Shown here piece by piece: positions 11,915-20,582 of a stretch of 24,599 bases of DNA. How positions within the stretch are numbered: position 1 is the first letter of the stretch; each line of letters begins with the position of its first letter. The stretch spans positions 1 through 24,599 of the forward strand of contig CAYJXJ010000056.1 of NCBI GenBank assembly GCA_964374095.1. Direction: 5' to 3'. The notes under the pieces were generated by a model. That model saw only the letters and a program-made list of their open reading frames with translations. It was not told where the DNA came from and made no database searches. The translations under genes and the position numbers were made by a program. Source of the stretch: CAYJXJ01 sp964374095. Lineage in GTDB: Bacteria; Elusimicrobiota; Elusimicrobia; UBA1565; UBA9628.

Positions 11915-14526
11915 CGCTTGCCCTTCTCGAGCTCCGAGACCTTCTTCTCGATTTTCTCGAGCTGATCGACGAGCTTGTCGACCCGCTCGGCGAGCTCCGA
12001 GACCTTGCCCTTGCGCCCCTCGCGGATGGACTCCATCGCCTCCGAGGCGCGGCGCTTCATGGAGGGATCGAGGTCCCGCGCCGCGATCCGGGACAGGCTC
12101 GAGTTCGCCCGCGGATCGCCCAGGGAGGTCAGCGCCCCGATCGCGGCCCCCATGACCCCCCGATCCTCGTCGGTCTCCAAGCAGTTCGCGACGAAGTCGC
12201 GAACTCCCTCTTTGTCTTCACCCGCTTTTCCCAGCCCCTCCAACGCCGCCTGCCGCACACGGTAAGGCCTTCCCACCGAAGCCCAGTCTTGAAGCAAGGG
12301 CAGCAAGGAATCATCCTTCAACTCCCCCAGCGCCTTCAGGGCGGACCGCCGGACGGAATCGTTCCAGGAGTCGACCGAGAGCTTTGACTCCAACAGCGGC
12401 CGCCCTTCGGCTAGACGCAATTTCCCGATCGAGGAAAGGGCGGCCGCCTCCACCGACACGCTCATGTCCTTCTCCGCCAGAGGCCGCAGGGCCTCGAGGG
12501 CTTCCCTCTGGCGGAGAAATCCTCCCAGAGCTTCCGCCACGGCCTTTCGGACTTTCGGGTGAGCGTTACGTGTGCCTTCCGTCAGCGCCGCCCTGGCCGC
12601 GCCCCCTCCGACCGACCCGATCTCGGAAGCGCAGGTGGCGGCGACCCCCCAGAACTTGTCCTTGAGCATGCATTCTCGCAGGGCCGCGAACGCCTTCGGG
12701 CCGGGCTTGTCGGACAGGGTCCGCGCCGCGCGGATGCGGCCCTGCGCCGCGGGATCGGTCCGGAGCTGCTCGACGAGCATCTCCTCGGGGAACTTGAGCT
12801 CGTAGCCGGCCAGGAGGGTCATGTCCGGGTCGACGCGGATTTGCCTTGGGCGGGCCGGCAGTTCCCACGAAAAGGTCTCTTCCTTCTTAGAAATATCGAC
12901 AGTCACCCGACGGCCGGCCCGCCCGACCAACTCGATCGGAAGCTTTAGGACGAAGCGGCCGTGCTCCTGCTTTTGGGATATCTTCAGGGTCAATTTCTTT
13001 TCCGACTGGTCCCAGGAGGATTCGAGCTTCAGGCTCGGAGTCCCCGGGGAGTACAGCCATTGGCCGAAAAATTCCTGCATGGAGCGGCCCGTGGCGTCCT
13101 CGACGGCGCGCCTGAGGTCCTCGGTCTCGGCCACCCCGTCCTTATGCCGCTTGATGTAGAGCTTGAGGGACTTCCAGAAGCGCTCCTCCCCGAGCTCCTT
13201 GCGCAGCATATGGGTGATCCAGGCGCCCTTCTCGTAGGTTTGGGCGTCGAACATGTCGTCGGGGGATTCGTAGCGGTCCGTGACCGTGGCGCGGGCGTAG
13301 GATCCCTCCTCGCCGAAGACCTCCTGGGCCTTCCAGTACATGTCGTAGGCGAACTCGTCGGGTCCCTGGTCCTTGAGCTTCCAGAGGGCCTGGAAGTAGG
13401 AGGTGATGCCCTCGTTGATCCAGATGTGCGACCAATCCTTGCAGGTGATCAGGTTGCCGAACCAGGAATGCGCGAGCTCGTGGGAGATCAGCCCGTCCGA
13501 ATCGTTGTCGAGCGAGGCCCGCTTGTCGATCAAGGCCCGGTCGAGGATATTGGTCGCCCCGGTGTTCTCCATGCCGCCCGGGAATTGATAGACCGCGACT
13601 TCATCGTACCTGTCCCACGGAAAGGGAGTGTCGAGGAGCTCGGAGAAATACGTCACCATGGCCGGGGTCTTGGCGAAGGTGATGCGGGCCTCTTCCTCCC
13701 GGCCCGGGAGGACCCAAGCCGTCATCGGCACATCGCGGGGCTGGCTTTCCTGCATGACCACGGCCGCCCGGGCGACGCGCGCGAAGCGCCCCACCGACAG
13801 GGTGATCAGATACGAGACATGCGGGCGCTCCTGCAGCCAGTGCCACACGACGCGGCCCGGTTTCCCCGGCGCCGTGCCTGATGAGATAAGACGCCCATTG
13901 GACACCGCGGCAAAGCCCTCGGGGACCGTCGCCAGCACCTCGGTCGAGGAGCGCTCGTTGGGATAGTCGTAGAGAGGAATCCAGAAGGAATTCTCCTCGG
14001 CCTCACCTTGGCTCCAGACCATGTCCGGACGGCCCGGGTAGCGGGGATCGGCCTTGAAAAAATGCAGGCCCATGGGATCGGGAGACGCGGAGTACTCTAT
14101 GCGAATTTCCGCCTCGGCCCCGGCGGGAAGGGGTTTTGCCCAATGGACGGTGAGTTTTTCTTCCCCGGTCTCGAAGTCCAGGTTCTTGCCTTTGCCGTCG
14201 GTCACCTTCTTGACGTCGAGGCGCTTGGCGTCCAGGGCGAGATGATCCAACTCGGGCTTTAAAACCGTGAAGCGATGGATCGCGATTGCCGAGATGGTCT
14301 TGGAGGAAATGTCGACCTCGATCTCAAGCCTGACGTGCCGGATGTCCACCTCGCGGTCGCGGCGGTACTTCGGATCGGATTTATACCGCTCGGCCTTGCC
14401 CGCGGGAGAGGGCCAAGAGCGCGTCAGCCGGCGGCCGGCGTCCTCCCGGAATTCCCGCGGGCGCGCCCAGGCCCCGGACGCAAATGGAAACGCCGCCAGG
14501 GCCAGCGCAAGAGCCTTTGTGATCAC
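11911..14526 (-). CDS. Secreted M1-family aminopeptidase with HEAT-like repeats and coiled-coil tail
   Basis: The 871-residue product has a signal peptide (about 1-21), the M1 N-terminal beta domain, and the exopeptidase motif GGMENTG (317-323). The zinc site HELAH (349-353) is followed 19 residues later by E372 (N-E-G), so the gluzincin site is complete. From about residue 585 to 835 the sequence consists of alanine- and leucine-rich helical repeats of HEAT type. The last about 30 residues form a heptad coiled coil (VDKLVDQLEKIEKKVSELE). It should remove N-terminal amino acids from peptides outside the cytoplasm, and the repeat tail may bind partners. The GTG start at 14526 overlaps the phosphatase stop (GTGA). 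A repeat-plus-coil extension of this length is an uncommon addition to the family core. Confidence 0.9.
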   Translation of the reverse strand: MITKALALALAAFPFASGAWARPREFREDAGRRLTRSWPSPAGKAERYKSDPKYRRDREVDIRHVRLEIEVDISSKTISAIAIHRFTVLKPELDHLALDAKRLDVKKVTDGKGKNLDFETGEEKLTVHWAKPLPAGAEAEIRIEYSASPDPMGLHFFKADPRYPGRPDMVWSQGEAEENSFWIPLYDYPNERSSTEVLATVPEGFAAVSNGRLISSGTAPGKPGRVVWHWLQERPHVSYLITLSVGRFARVARAAVVMQESQPRDVPMTAWVLPGREEEARITFAKTPAMVTYFSELLDTPFPWDRYDEVAVYQFPGGMENTGATNILDRALIDKRASLDNDSDGLISHELAHSWFGNLITCKDWSHIWINEGITSYFQALWKLKDQGPDEFAYDMYWKAQEVFGEEGSYARATVTDRYESPDDMFDAQTYEKGAWITHMLRKELGEERFWKSLKLYIKRHKDGVAETEDLRRAVEDATGRSMQEFFGQWLYSPGTPSLKLESSWDQSEKKLTLKISQKQEHGRFVLKLPIELVGRAGRRVTVDISKKEETFSWELPARPRQIRVDPDMTLLAGYELKFPEEMLVEQLRTDPAAQGRIRAARTLSDKPGPKAFAALRECMLKDKFWGVAATCASEIGSVGGGAARAALTEGTRNAHPKVRKAVAEALGGFLRQREALEALRPLAEKDMSVSVEAAALSSIGKLRLAEGRPLLESKLSVDSWNDSVRRSALKALGELKDDSLLPLLQDWASVGRPYRVRQAALEGLGKAGEDKEGVRDFVANCLETDEDRGVMGAAIGALTSLGDPRANSSLSRIAARDLDPSMKRRASEAMESIREGRKGKVSELAERVDKLVDQLEKIEKKVSELEKGKR

Positions 14527-16004
14527 GGCCGCTGGAGGGCTTCGGTCAGCACCCGGCCGCCCTCCTCAGGCGGCAGGTCGAACCCCAACACCTTGGCCAA
14601 GGTCGGCGCGATATCCGTGACCCGGACCTCGGAGCCGAAGAGCCTGGTGCGGAAGTCCCCACCCCAGAAGATCAGCGGGACATGGCTGTCGTCGGCGTAA
14701 GGCGTCCCGTGGGTGGTTTCGATCTTATCGTAAGCGATGAGCACTCCCTCCGCCGGCCGGAGGATGATGTCGCCGGAACGGCCGGGGAAGACGCTGCGCC
14801 GATAGACGGCCCGGATCTCGGCATCCGGCGAGCCGCGGGGCGCCAGCCCCTCCGAGGTCGTCAGGGTCTCGGCCACGTAGGCTTGGGCCAGGCCGTCGAG
14901 CGCCCCCACGATGGCGGCGGCCCGCGCCAAGAACTCGGTCCAATTGAGGCCGCGGCGGAAGGCCAAGGGACGGTTCAAGTAGAGGTGCGGGAAGGAAAAA
15001 CCCGCGACCCACTTCTCCCCGGGGGCCGGATGGAACTCCTGCAGGGCCTTCTCCGCCTGGACGGCGATATCCTCGGAGAGGACGCGGCGGAGCTTTCTCT
15101 TCTTCCCCGTGGGACCCTCGGGCATGGGAATGACGCCGTGGTCCGCGGTCAGGACCACGGCCAAGTCCTTGCGGGGAACCTGGGTGAGGAGCACCTTCAG
15201 GAATTCGCCCAGCCCCTGGTCCAGGCGGAGCATCTGCTCGTCCATGCGCTTGTCATCGGGACCGTAGGCATGGCCCACGTAGTCCGGTCCGGAAAAGCTC
15301 ACGGCCAGGATATCGGGATCGGCGTCCTCCCCGAGCGGATACTCCAAGAGGACCCGTTCCAGCAAATCCACCAACACCCGGTCCGCGAGCGGGCTCTCGG
15401 CCAAATCCTCCTTTGGCTTGGCAAGGGGAGCTCCTTTCTCCTTGAGCTTGGCGTTGAAGCCCGCGAGCCAGGCCGGGCGGCGGTAGTAGGAGGACGTGGT
15501 GAATTCGAACTTCTTCTTGTCGAACCAGATCGCGGCGTCGGCCTTATGTCCCCCCATGAGGATGGCCGCGCGGTCCTTGATCGACAGGGACAAGACGACC
15601 GATCCCGGGGTCCGCGACTTGAGGATGTCGCCGAGGGTATAGGCCTCGAGATTCTCCGGCCCTTGCCCGTGGACGGCGTCGGCCAGAGAGTAGAGGGTCT
15701 TGCCCGTGACGCGGTCCCACCAGTCGTTGGCCACGATCCCGGTCCGGTCCGGGGAACGCCCCGTCAAGATAGCGGCGTGCCCGGGGGCGGTCTCGGTGGG
15801 CACGTGCCGGTGGTGGGCGTCCGTGAACACCGCGCCCTCCTCGTAAAGAGTCTTGAAGGCCCCCCGGAATCGCGGTCCGTACTTGTCGAGGTAGTCGGCG
15901 CGCATTTGGTCGACCGAGACCACGAGCACGAGCTTGGGCGCGGCCCGCGCCGAGGAGGCGGCCAGCCCGAGGAGGACGGCCGCGGCTACTTGGACTCGAT
16001 GCAT
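14523..16004 (-). CDS. PafA-like alkaline phosphatase (type I phosphodiesterase superfamily)
   Basis: The 493-residue product has a signal peptide (about 1-21) and the alkaline phosphatase superfamily core. Visible parts are V-S-V-D-Q-M-R (metal aspartate D32), V-P-T-E-T-A-P-G-H (nucleophile threonine about 72), N93, and S-I-K-D-R (K143, R145). Metal ligands follow in F-S-G-P-D-Y-V-G-H-A-Y-G-P and L-T-A-D-H-G. The threonine nucleophile with Asn and the K-x-R pair is the PafA pattern, which marks phosphate-monoesterases rather than diesterases. It would release phosphate from organic esters in the periplasm. It overlaps the yceI-like gene by 19 bp and the aminopeptidase gene by 4 bp. Confidence 0.87.
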   Translation of the reverse strand: MHRVQVAAAVLLGLAASSARAAPKLVLVVSVDQMRADYLDKYGPRFRGAFKTLYEEGAVFTDAHHRHVPTETAPGHAAILTGRSPDRTGIVANDWWDRVTGKTLYSLADAVHGQGPENLEAYTLGDILKSRTPGSVVLSLSIKDRAAILMGGHKADAAIWFDKKKFEFTTSSYYRRPAWLAGFNAKLKEKGAPLAKPKEDLAESPLADRVLVDLLERVLLEYPLGEDADPDILAVSFSGPDYVGHAYGPDDKRMDEQMLRLDQGLGEFLKVLLTQVPRKDLAVVLTADHGVIPMPEGPTGKKRKLRRVLSEDIAVQAEKALQEFHPAPGEKWVAGFSFPHLYLNRPLAFRRGLNWTEFLARAAAIVGALDGLAQAYVAETLTTSEGLAPRGSPDAEIRAVYRRSVFPGRSGDIILRPAEGVLIAYDKIETTHGTPYADDSHVPLIFWGGDFRTRLFGSEVRVTDIAPTLAKVLGFDLPPEEGGRVLTEALQRP

Positions 16005-16561
16005 TCCATGTCCAACTGAACCTCGACCTCCTCGCCCAGCATGAGCCCGCCGGTTTCGAGGGTCTTGTTATAGACGATGCCGAAGTCCTTTCGGTTGATG
16101 ACGGTCTTGCCCGAGAAGCCGGCCCGGGTGTTGCCCCAGGGATCCTTGACCTTCCCCGAATACTCCATGGTCAAGGTCACGGGCTTCTCCACCCCGTGCA
16201 TGGAAAAGGTTCCCCCGACCATGTAGCGCCCCTTGCCCGCCGGGGTCACCCGGCCGCTCTTGAAGGTGATCGTGGGGAACTTGACGGCGTCGAAAAAATC
16301 GGCGGAGCGCAGGTGGTCGTCGCGCTTCGAGTTGCGCGTGTCGATGGAGGCGGTCTGGATCACCGCCGAAACCCCGGCCTTGGAGGGGGTCGCCTCATCG
16401 AACTCCAGGGTGCCGGAGAAATCGTTGAATCCCCCCCGCACCATCGAGACCAGGTGCCGTATCTTGAAGGAAACGCTCGAATGGTCCTTGTCGATCGAGT
16501 ACTTGGCGGCCTGGGCCGAGGGCGCCAGGACCAGAACCGCCGCGAGGATGATATGCCGCAT
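15986..16561 (-). CDS. YceI-family periplasmic lipid-binding protein
   Basis: The 191-residue product has a signal peptide (about 1-18) and the YceI lipocalin-like barrel: Y-S-I-D-K-D-H-S-S-V-S-F-K-I-R-H-L, F-N-D-F-S-G-T-L-E-F-D, R-D-D-H-L-R-S-A-D-F-F-D, F-P-T-I-T-F-K-S, and a closing E-E-V-E-V-Q-L-D strand. The family binds polyisoprenoid-type lipids and is exported; the physiological role is often unclear. It has a GGAGG ribosome-binding site and leads the coupled run down to the symporter gene. Its about 65-nt leader contains two stem-loops, which might affect translation or mRNA stability (inference). Confidence 0.9.
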   Translation of the reverse strand: MRHIILAAVLVLAPSAQAAKYSIDKDHSSVSFKIRHLVSMVRGGFNDFSGTLEFDEATPSKAGVSAVIQTASIDTRNSKRDDHLRSADFFDAVKFPTITFKSGRVTPAGKGRYMVGGTFSMHGVEKPVTLTMEYSGKVKDPWGNTRAGFSGKTVINRKDFGIVYNKTLETGGLMLGEEVEVQLDMECIESK

Positions 16562-16578
16562 TGTGGGCCTCCGTTGTG

Positions 16579-16624
16579 CCTGCGCCCACTAATTGGAGGC
16601 GCAGGTCCCGCGCCATCGCGCGGG
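16579..16624. other. Two stem-loops in the yceI-like leader; the first is a repeated intergenic element
   Basis: Stem 1 is CCTGCGCC/GGCGCAGG (16579-16586 with 16598-16605). Stem 2 is CCCGCGC/GCGCGGG with a 4-nt loop (16607-16624). The stretch 16578-16609 closely resembles 22331-22364 on the same strand (shared GCCTGCGCCC, TAATTGGA and GGTCCC segments in the same order). Confidence 0.55.
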
Positions 16625-16632
16625 CGACCCTG

Positions 16633-16662
16633 ATTATAAAGGAAATGACACGCGCCTCTCAA
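16633..16662 (-). promoter_or_regulatory. Promoter of the yceI-phosphatase-aminopeptidase-thiN operon
   Basis: Minus-strand TTGAGA (16662-16657), 18 bp, TATAAT (16638-16633), about 72 bp before the ATG at 16561. The -35 box overlaps the stop codon of the upstream gene. Confidence 0.6.
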
Positions 16663-17300
16663 GCGCCGGATGTCTTGTGCCCGCGAGGAGGCTCCTCCAC
16701 CGTCAGCCGCTGACGCCGGACCGGCTCCGAAGGCTGGAGGAAGTTCCACCCGGGAAGGACCGTCATGCGAAGCCGGGCGCCGTCGAAACGGGCCAGCAGC
16801 GCCGAGGCTGCTCCCTCCCGGACGTAACGATGGCATCTCAGCGGCCGCGCTCCGCCCGAAGTTTCCGGGGGCCCCAACTCGACCCACAGACCGAGATCGC
16901 CCTTGCGCTTCAAGAGGTCCTGAATAGCCGGGCGATGCCGTCCCGACGGACCGCCCGTGAATACCAGAATCCCCTCATCCGGACCGGGAGCCGCCGCGTC
17001 CAAGAAGTCCGCGACCATGCCGCCGGTGCCGATGATCAGCCGGGGACCGGAGGGCTCGCGTTCGAGGTTCCGGTACAAGTCTCCGGTCGCCCCGGCCCGG
17101 GACGCGGGCGGCGCCGACTCGCAAATCAAGGTGCGGGTGAGCAGCGGATAGGGGCTGTCGCCATAGCCATCGGGGCCGGGCAAGGACTCTCCGGTCTCCG
17201 ACAGAAGCTCCGGGCGGGCCAAGTAGTCCGCGATCAACCCCAGCCGGCCGACCGCGCCCAGGCCGATCAAATGGAACGGCGTCTGTCTCGTCCGGAACAT
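16659..17300 (-). CDS. Unrecognised protein, possibly N-terminally truncated
   Basis: From ATG 17300 the product has 213 residues: a short hydrophobic start (FHLIGLGAVGRLGLIADYL), a Gly/Pro/Ser-rich part, an I-I-G-T-G-G-M-V-A-D-F-L-D segment, I-L-V-F-T-G-G-P-S-G-R-H-R-P-A-I-Q-D-L-L-K-R, and a basic C-terminus. The frame is open above 17300, where a hydrophobic helix (SFSAWLLPAFY) precedes the methionine; a TTG at about 17348 would include it. I do not recognise a family. It could be the C-terminal part of a larger membrane or exported protein. It is in line with the CDF gene (about 83 bp gap) and ends at the next promoter. Two tandem AACTCGAC units lie in the gap. Confidence 0.55.
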   Translation of the reverse strand: MFRTRQTPFHLIGLGAVGRLGLIADYLARPELLSETGESLPGPDGYGDSPYPLLTRTLICESAPPASRAGATGDLYRNLEREPSGPRLIIGTGGMVADFLDAAAPGPDEGILVFTGGPSGRHRPAIQDLLKRKGDLGLWVELGPPETSGGARPLRCHRYVREGAASALLARFDGARLRMTVLPGWNFLQPSEPVRRQRLTVEEPPRGHKTSGA

Positions 17301-17383
17301 GTAGAAGGCCGGGAGGAGCCAGGCGGAGAACGACCCGGTCGGATTCAACCTGTCAACTCGACAACTCGACAATAGCTGGCACC

Positions 17384-18241
17384 TTAAGATTCGATCTGGA
17401 GGGTCACGTGGGAGAGGCCGAACTTTTCGCGAAGCATGGCCCCGCCCGCATCGAGCACCCCCGCGGGCTCCCGGCCTTTCTCGACCACCAGATGGCCGCT
17501 CAGGGATTCGCTGCCGCGCGTCAGGGACCACAGGTGCAGGTCGTGCACCTCGACGACCCCGGGAAGGGCCGCGAGCTCGGCGCGGATCTGGTCGAGATCG
17601 AGATGGGACGGCGCCCCTTCCAGCAAGATATGCACCGAGTCGCGGACTAGAAGGATGGAGTTGGTCACGATGATCACGCAGATGAGCCCGGAGGCGACCG
17701 GATCGGCGCGCGTCCAGCCCGTGGCGAGGATGACCGCGCCGGCCCCGATCGCGCCCAAGGACCCCAGGGCGTCCGACGCCACGTGCAGAAAAACCGCCCG
17801 CAGGTTGAGATTGGACTTGCTGGCCGCATACAGGATCGCCCCGGAAATAACGTTTGAGATCAGGCCCACCGCCGCGATGGCGAGCATGGGAGCCGCCCTC
17901 ACGTCTCGCGGCGCGTAGAACCGCTCATAGGCCTCCCGGAGGATCACGCCGGTCGCGACCAGGAGCAGGCCTCCGTTGACCAGAGCGGCCAGGACCTCGA
18001 CGCGCTGATAGCCGAAGGTGCGCTTGGCGTCCGGAGGCCGCCGCGACATGCGCGAGGCGAATATCCCGATTCCCAGGGCCAAAAGATCGACGCCCATGTG
18101 AGCGGCGTCGGCCATGAGCGCCAGGCTCCCGGTCCACCAGCCGCCGCACAATTCGGCCAGAAAAACCACGGCGGTAAGCCCGAAGGCGGCGGCTAACGGC
18201 CGGGTTGAATCGGAGGCCGGAGCGGCGTGGCAATGATCCAT
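17384..18241 (-). CDS. Cation diffusion facilitator (CDF) metal exporter
   Basis: From ATG 18241 (MDHCH start, 285 residues) the protein has six transmembrane helices and a C-terminal cytoplasmic domain with V-V-E-V-H-D-L-H-L-W-S. The transport-site motifs are H-x-x-x-D in helix 2 (MADAAHMGVD) and H-x-x-x-D in helix 5 (LHVASDALG). This two-His/two-Asp set is typical of zinc-type exporters such as CzcD/ZitB, which use the proton gradient to expel Zn2+ or similar ions. The short His/Cys N-terminus supports this start. A longer frame to 18298 would overlap rlmB and adds only basic residues. It lies 13 bp after rlmB. Confidence 0.87.
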   Translation of the reverse strand: MDHCHAAPASDSTRPLAAAFGLTAVVFLAELCGGWWTGSLALMADAAHMGVDLLALGIGIFASRMSRRPPDAKRTFGYQRVEVLAALVNGGLLLVATGVILREAYERFYAPRDVRAAPMLAIAAVGLISNVISGAILYAASKSNLNLRAVFLHVASDALGSLGAIGAGAVILATGWTRADPVASGLICVIIVTNSILLVRDSVHILLEGAPSHLDLDQIRAELAALPGVVEVHDLHLWSLTRGSESLSGHLVVEKGREPAGVLDAGGAMLREKFGLSHVTLQIES

Positions 18242-18254
18242 CAGGACATTCCGC

Positions 18255-19034
18255 TCATGCCCCGCCGGAAGGCATCGCCGCCTGGCGGCGGACCTCATAG
18301 AGAAGAACGCTGGCCGCGCAGGAGGCGTTGAGGCTCGCCACGCCCGCCGCGGCCTGCGGTATCGTCAACAGCGCGTCGCAGCTCTTCTTGACGAGGGCCC
18401 GCAGCCCTTCCCCCTCCGAGCCGATCACCAACACGAAGGGAGGCTTGAGCTCGACCTCCCACGCGGGCCGCCCCTCCATGTCCGCCCCATAGACCCAGAA
18501 GCCGGCCTCCCGGAAACGGGCCAGCGCCTGGGCGAGGTTGACGACCGTAAATACCGGGATGCGCTCCAGGGCTCCGGCCGAGGCGCGCACGGCGGCCGGC
18601 GAGGAATGGGCGCTGCGCCGGTCCGGAACGAGGAGCCCCGCGGCGCCGAGGTTGGCCGCCGAACGGGCGATGGCCCCAAGGTTGTGAGGGTCCTGAATGC
18701 AGTCCAAGGCCACGATCACGGCTTCCCGCCGCGACGCCTCGTCGAGGCCGGCGAGATAGGCGTCGAGCCCCTGGACCCGGCGCTCGCGCGCGAGCGCGGC
18801 CACCCCCTGGTGCCCCTCCGGACAAAGCCGGTCGAGCTCACCGGGACGGGCGAAGCGCACGCGCAGGCCGCGGGACCGGGCCAGAACGATGAGCTTCCCG
18901 ATCCGGGGCGACTCGCGCTCGGAGTCTTGCGCCACGCACAACTCCTGCACATCCCCGGGCCGGACCCGGAGTATCTCACCCACGGCGTGGGGACCGCCGA
19001 ACCAGCGCGGAGGCCCCGCTATTTCCGGCGCCAT
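18255..19034 (-). CDS. rlmB: 23S rRNA 2'-O-ribose methyltransferase, TrmH/RlmB family
   Basis: The 259-residue product has the N-terminal substrate-binding domain (about 1-95, with G-G-P-H-A-V-G-E-I-L near the start and G-H-Q-G-V-A-A-L) and a SPOUT methyltransferase domain. The knot motifs are D-P-H-N-L-G-A-I-A-R-S-A-A-N, V-L-V-I-G-S-E-G-E-G-L and I-P-Q-A-A-A-G-V-A-S-L-N-A-S. RlmB methylates G2251 of 23S rRNA in E. coli, but close relatives act on tRNA or other rRNA sites, so the exact target is inferred. Its start overlaps the end of cysS by 16 bp; cysS-rlmB adjacency is common in bacteria and supports the call. Confidence 0.87.
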   Translation of the reverse strand: MAPEIAGPPRWFGGPHAVGEILRVRPGDVQELCVAQDSERESPRIGKLIVLARSRGLRVRFARPGELDRLCPEGHQGVAALARERRVQGLDAYLAGLDEASRREAVIVALDCIQDPHNLGAIARSAANLGAAGLLVPDRRSAHSSPAAVRASAGALERIPVFTVVNLAQALARFREAGFWVYGADMEGRPAWEVELKPPFVLVIGSEGEGLRALVKKSCDALLTIPQAAAGVASLNASCAASVLLYEVRRQAAMPSGGA

Positions 19035-20392
19035 TTCTGGCCTTTCGGCGTGTCCTCGACCACGATCCCGAGGGCGTCGAGACGGGCTCGCAGTTCGTCG
19101 GCGCGCGCGAAGTCCTTGGACGCACGGGCCTTAACGCGCTCCTCCAACAGTGAGGACTCCTCGGCCGTCAGGTCCCGGCCTTCGGCCTCGAAGAGGCCGA
19201 GCGCGAAAACGCCCTCCGCGGCTTCGAGAGTCGCGCGCCGCTGCGCGGGCCGCTCCCGGCCCTTCGCGCAGTCCCATGCCGCCGCGAGCGCGGCCGGGGC
19301 GTTGAGATCGTCGTCAACTGCCGTCCGAAAAGCCTCCTGATGCGGGCAGCCCTCCCCCGCCGCCGCGGGCAAGGATCGGGCCAGGTCCCGCAGGCGCCGC
19401 CGCGCGGTCCGCGCCGACTCCAGGGACTCCCAGGTGAAATCGAGCTGCTTTCGGTAGTGGGCCGTCAGGCAGTGGTAGCGGAAATCCAAGGGATCGAAAC
19501 CCTTGTCCTTGAGGTGGGCGAGGGTGATGAAGCCTCCCTGGGACTTGGCCATCTTGGCCGCGTTCATGAGCAGGAACTCCCCGTGCATCCAGATCCGGAC
19601 GAAGGGCTTGCCCGTGGCTCCCTCGGCCTGCGCGATCTCGTTGGTGTGATGGATGGGGATATGATCCACGCCGCCGCAATGGATATCGAAAGTCTCGCCC
19701 AGGTACTTCATGGCCATGGCGCTGCATTCGATATGCCAGCCCGGGAAACCCCGGCCCCAGGGCGTGTCCCACTCCATGTGCCGCCGGCTCCCGGCGGGGG
19801 AGAATTTCCAGACCGCGAAATCCGTGGGAGCGCGCTTCTCCGGGTTCGCCTGGATTCGGGCGCCCTCCGAAAGACCTTCAAGATGACTCCGGCCGATCAG
19901 GCGCCCATAATCCGGGAAGCGTTTCGTGTCAAAGTAGAGACCGTCGGAAGTCTTATAGATGAACCCGCGCTCCTCCAACCGGCGGATCAGGGCGATCTGC
20001 TCGGGAATATGGTCCGTGGCATTGCAGTCCACATGCGGCGCGAGAAGCCGCAAGTCGCGGCAATCGGCGTTGAAGGCCTCAGTGTAGAACTTGGCGACCT
20101 CCCAGGCGGTCTTGCCTTCGCGGGCGGCCCCCACCTCCATCTTATCTTCGCCCTCATCGGCCTGGCTGGTGAGATGTCCCACATCGGTGACGTTGCGCAC
20201 GTGCTTGACCTTGAGCCCGGAGAGTTCCAGGACCCGCCTTAAAATATCCTCGAAAATGTAGGTGCGGTAGTTGCCGACGTGCTGATGGTTGTAGACGGTG
20301 GGACCGCAGGTGTAGAGCCCCAGCTCGGGGGGATGAAGGGGAGCGAGCTCCTCCTTCTTGCGGCTCAGAGAGTTGTACAAGACGGCCTTCAT
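19019..20392 (-). CDS. cysS: Cysteinyl-tRNA synthetase
   Basis: The 457-residue product has the class I synthetase motifs: zinc-ligand Y-T-C-G-P-T-V-Y-N, the HIGH-equivalent H-V-G-N, W-H-I-E-C-S-A-M (second zinc cysteine), G-G-V-D-H-I-P-I-H-H-T-N-E, and K-M-A-K-S as the KMSKS loop. The anticodon-binding end carries R-A-S-K-D-F-A-R-A-D-E-L-R. It charges tRNA-Cys with cysteine. Length is normal. The KMAKS variant and H-Q-H-V-G-N are small departures from the textbook motifs. It is the first gene of the minus-strand group cysS-rlmB-CDF, read away from the secreted-protein gene on the right. Confidence 0.95.
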   Translation of the reverse strand: MKAVLYNSLSRKKEELAPLHPPELGLYTCGPTVYNHQHVGNYRTYIFEDILRRVLELSGLKVKHVRNVTDVGHLTSQADEGEDKMEVGAAREGKTAWEVAKFYTEAFNADCRDLRLLAPHVDCNATDHIPEQIALIRRLEERGFIYKTSDGLYFDTKRFPDYGRLIGRSHLEGLSEGARIQANPEKRAPTDFAVWKFSPAGSRRHMEWDTPWGRGFPGWHIECSAMAMKYLGETFDIHCGGVDHIPIHHTNEIAQAEGATGKPFVRIWMHGEFLLMNAAKMAKSQGGFITLAHLKDKGFDPLDFRYHCLTAHYRKQLDFTWESLESARTARRRLRDLARSLPAAAGEGCPHQEAFRTAVDDDLNAPAALAAAWDCAKGRERPAQRRATLEAAEGVFALGLFEAEGRDLTAEESSLLEERVKARASKDFARADELRARLDALGIVVEDTPKGQKWRRK

Positions 20393-20430
20393 TCGAGGAT
20401 TCTACGAAATTGGCCGGGCCGGGGGGGGGA

Positions 20431-20460
20431 CCTAGGACACCGGCCCCTGGTCCTAGGACC
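20431..20460. other. CCTAGG-centred inverted repeats in the divergent cysS promoter region
   Basis: The 190-bp gap between cysS and the secreted-protein gene contains the 12-bp perfect palindrome GGTCCTAGGACC (20449-20460) and, 11 bp to its left, a second CCTAGGAC (20431-20438). Together they can pair as CCTAGGAC/GTCCTAGG. The spacing suits a dimeric regulator or a hairpin. A -10-like TACAAT (20539-20544) lies before the right-hand gene, without a good -35 box. Confidence 0.4.
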
Positions 20461-20582
20461 ATCGCCGCGGGACCCCTGGGCCAAAAAACAAACCCGCGTT
20501 GGGGCCGAGGACCCAGAGGGGCACATGGGGGGCCGCGGTACAATGGATGCGTCGCATGAACAATCATCAGGGGGTCAACACT

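Noticed and set aside
11915..14526. TPP riboswitch controlling thiN
   Set aside because: thiN starts inside the preceding coding sequence, and no THI-box-like sequence was seen before it.
14682..16019. Plus-strand open frame of 445 codons opposite the phosphatase gene
   Set aside because: The minus strand encodes a complete PafA-like enzyme with all catalytic motifs; the plus frame has no recognisable domain.
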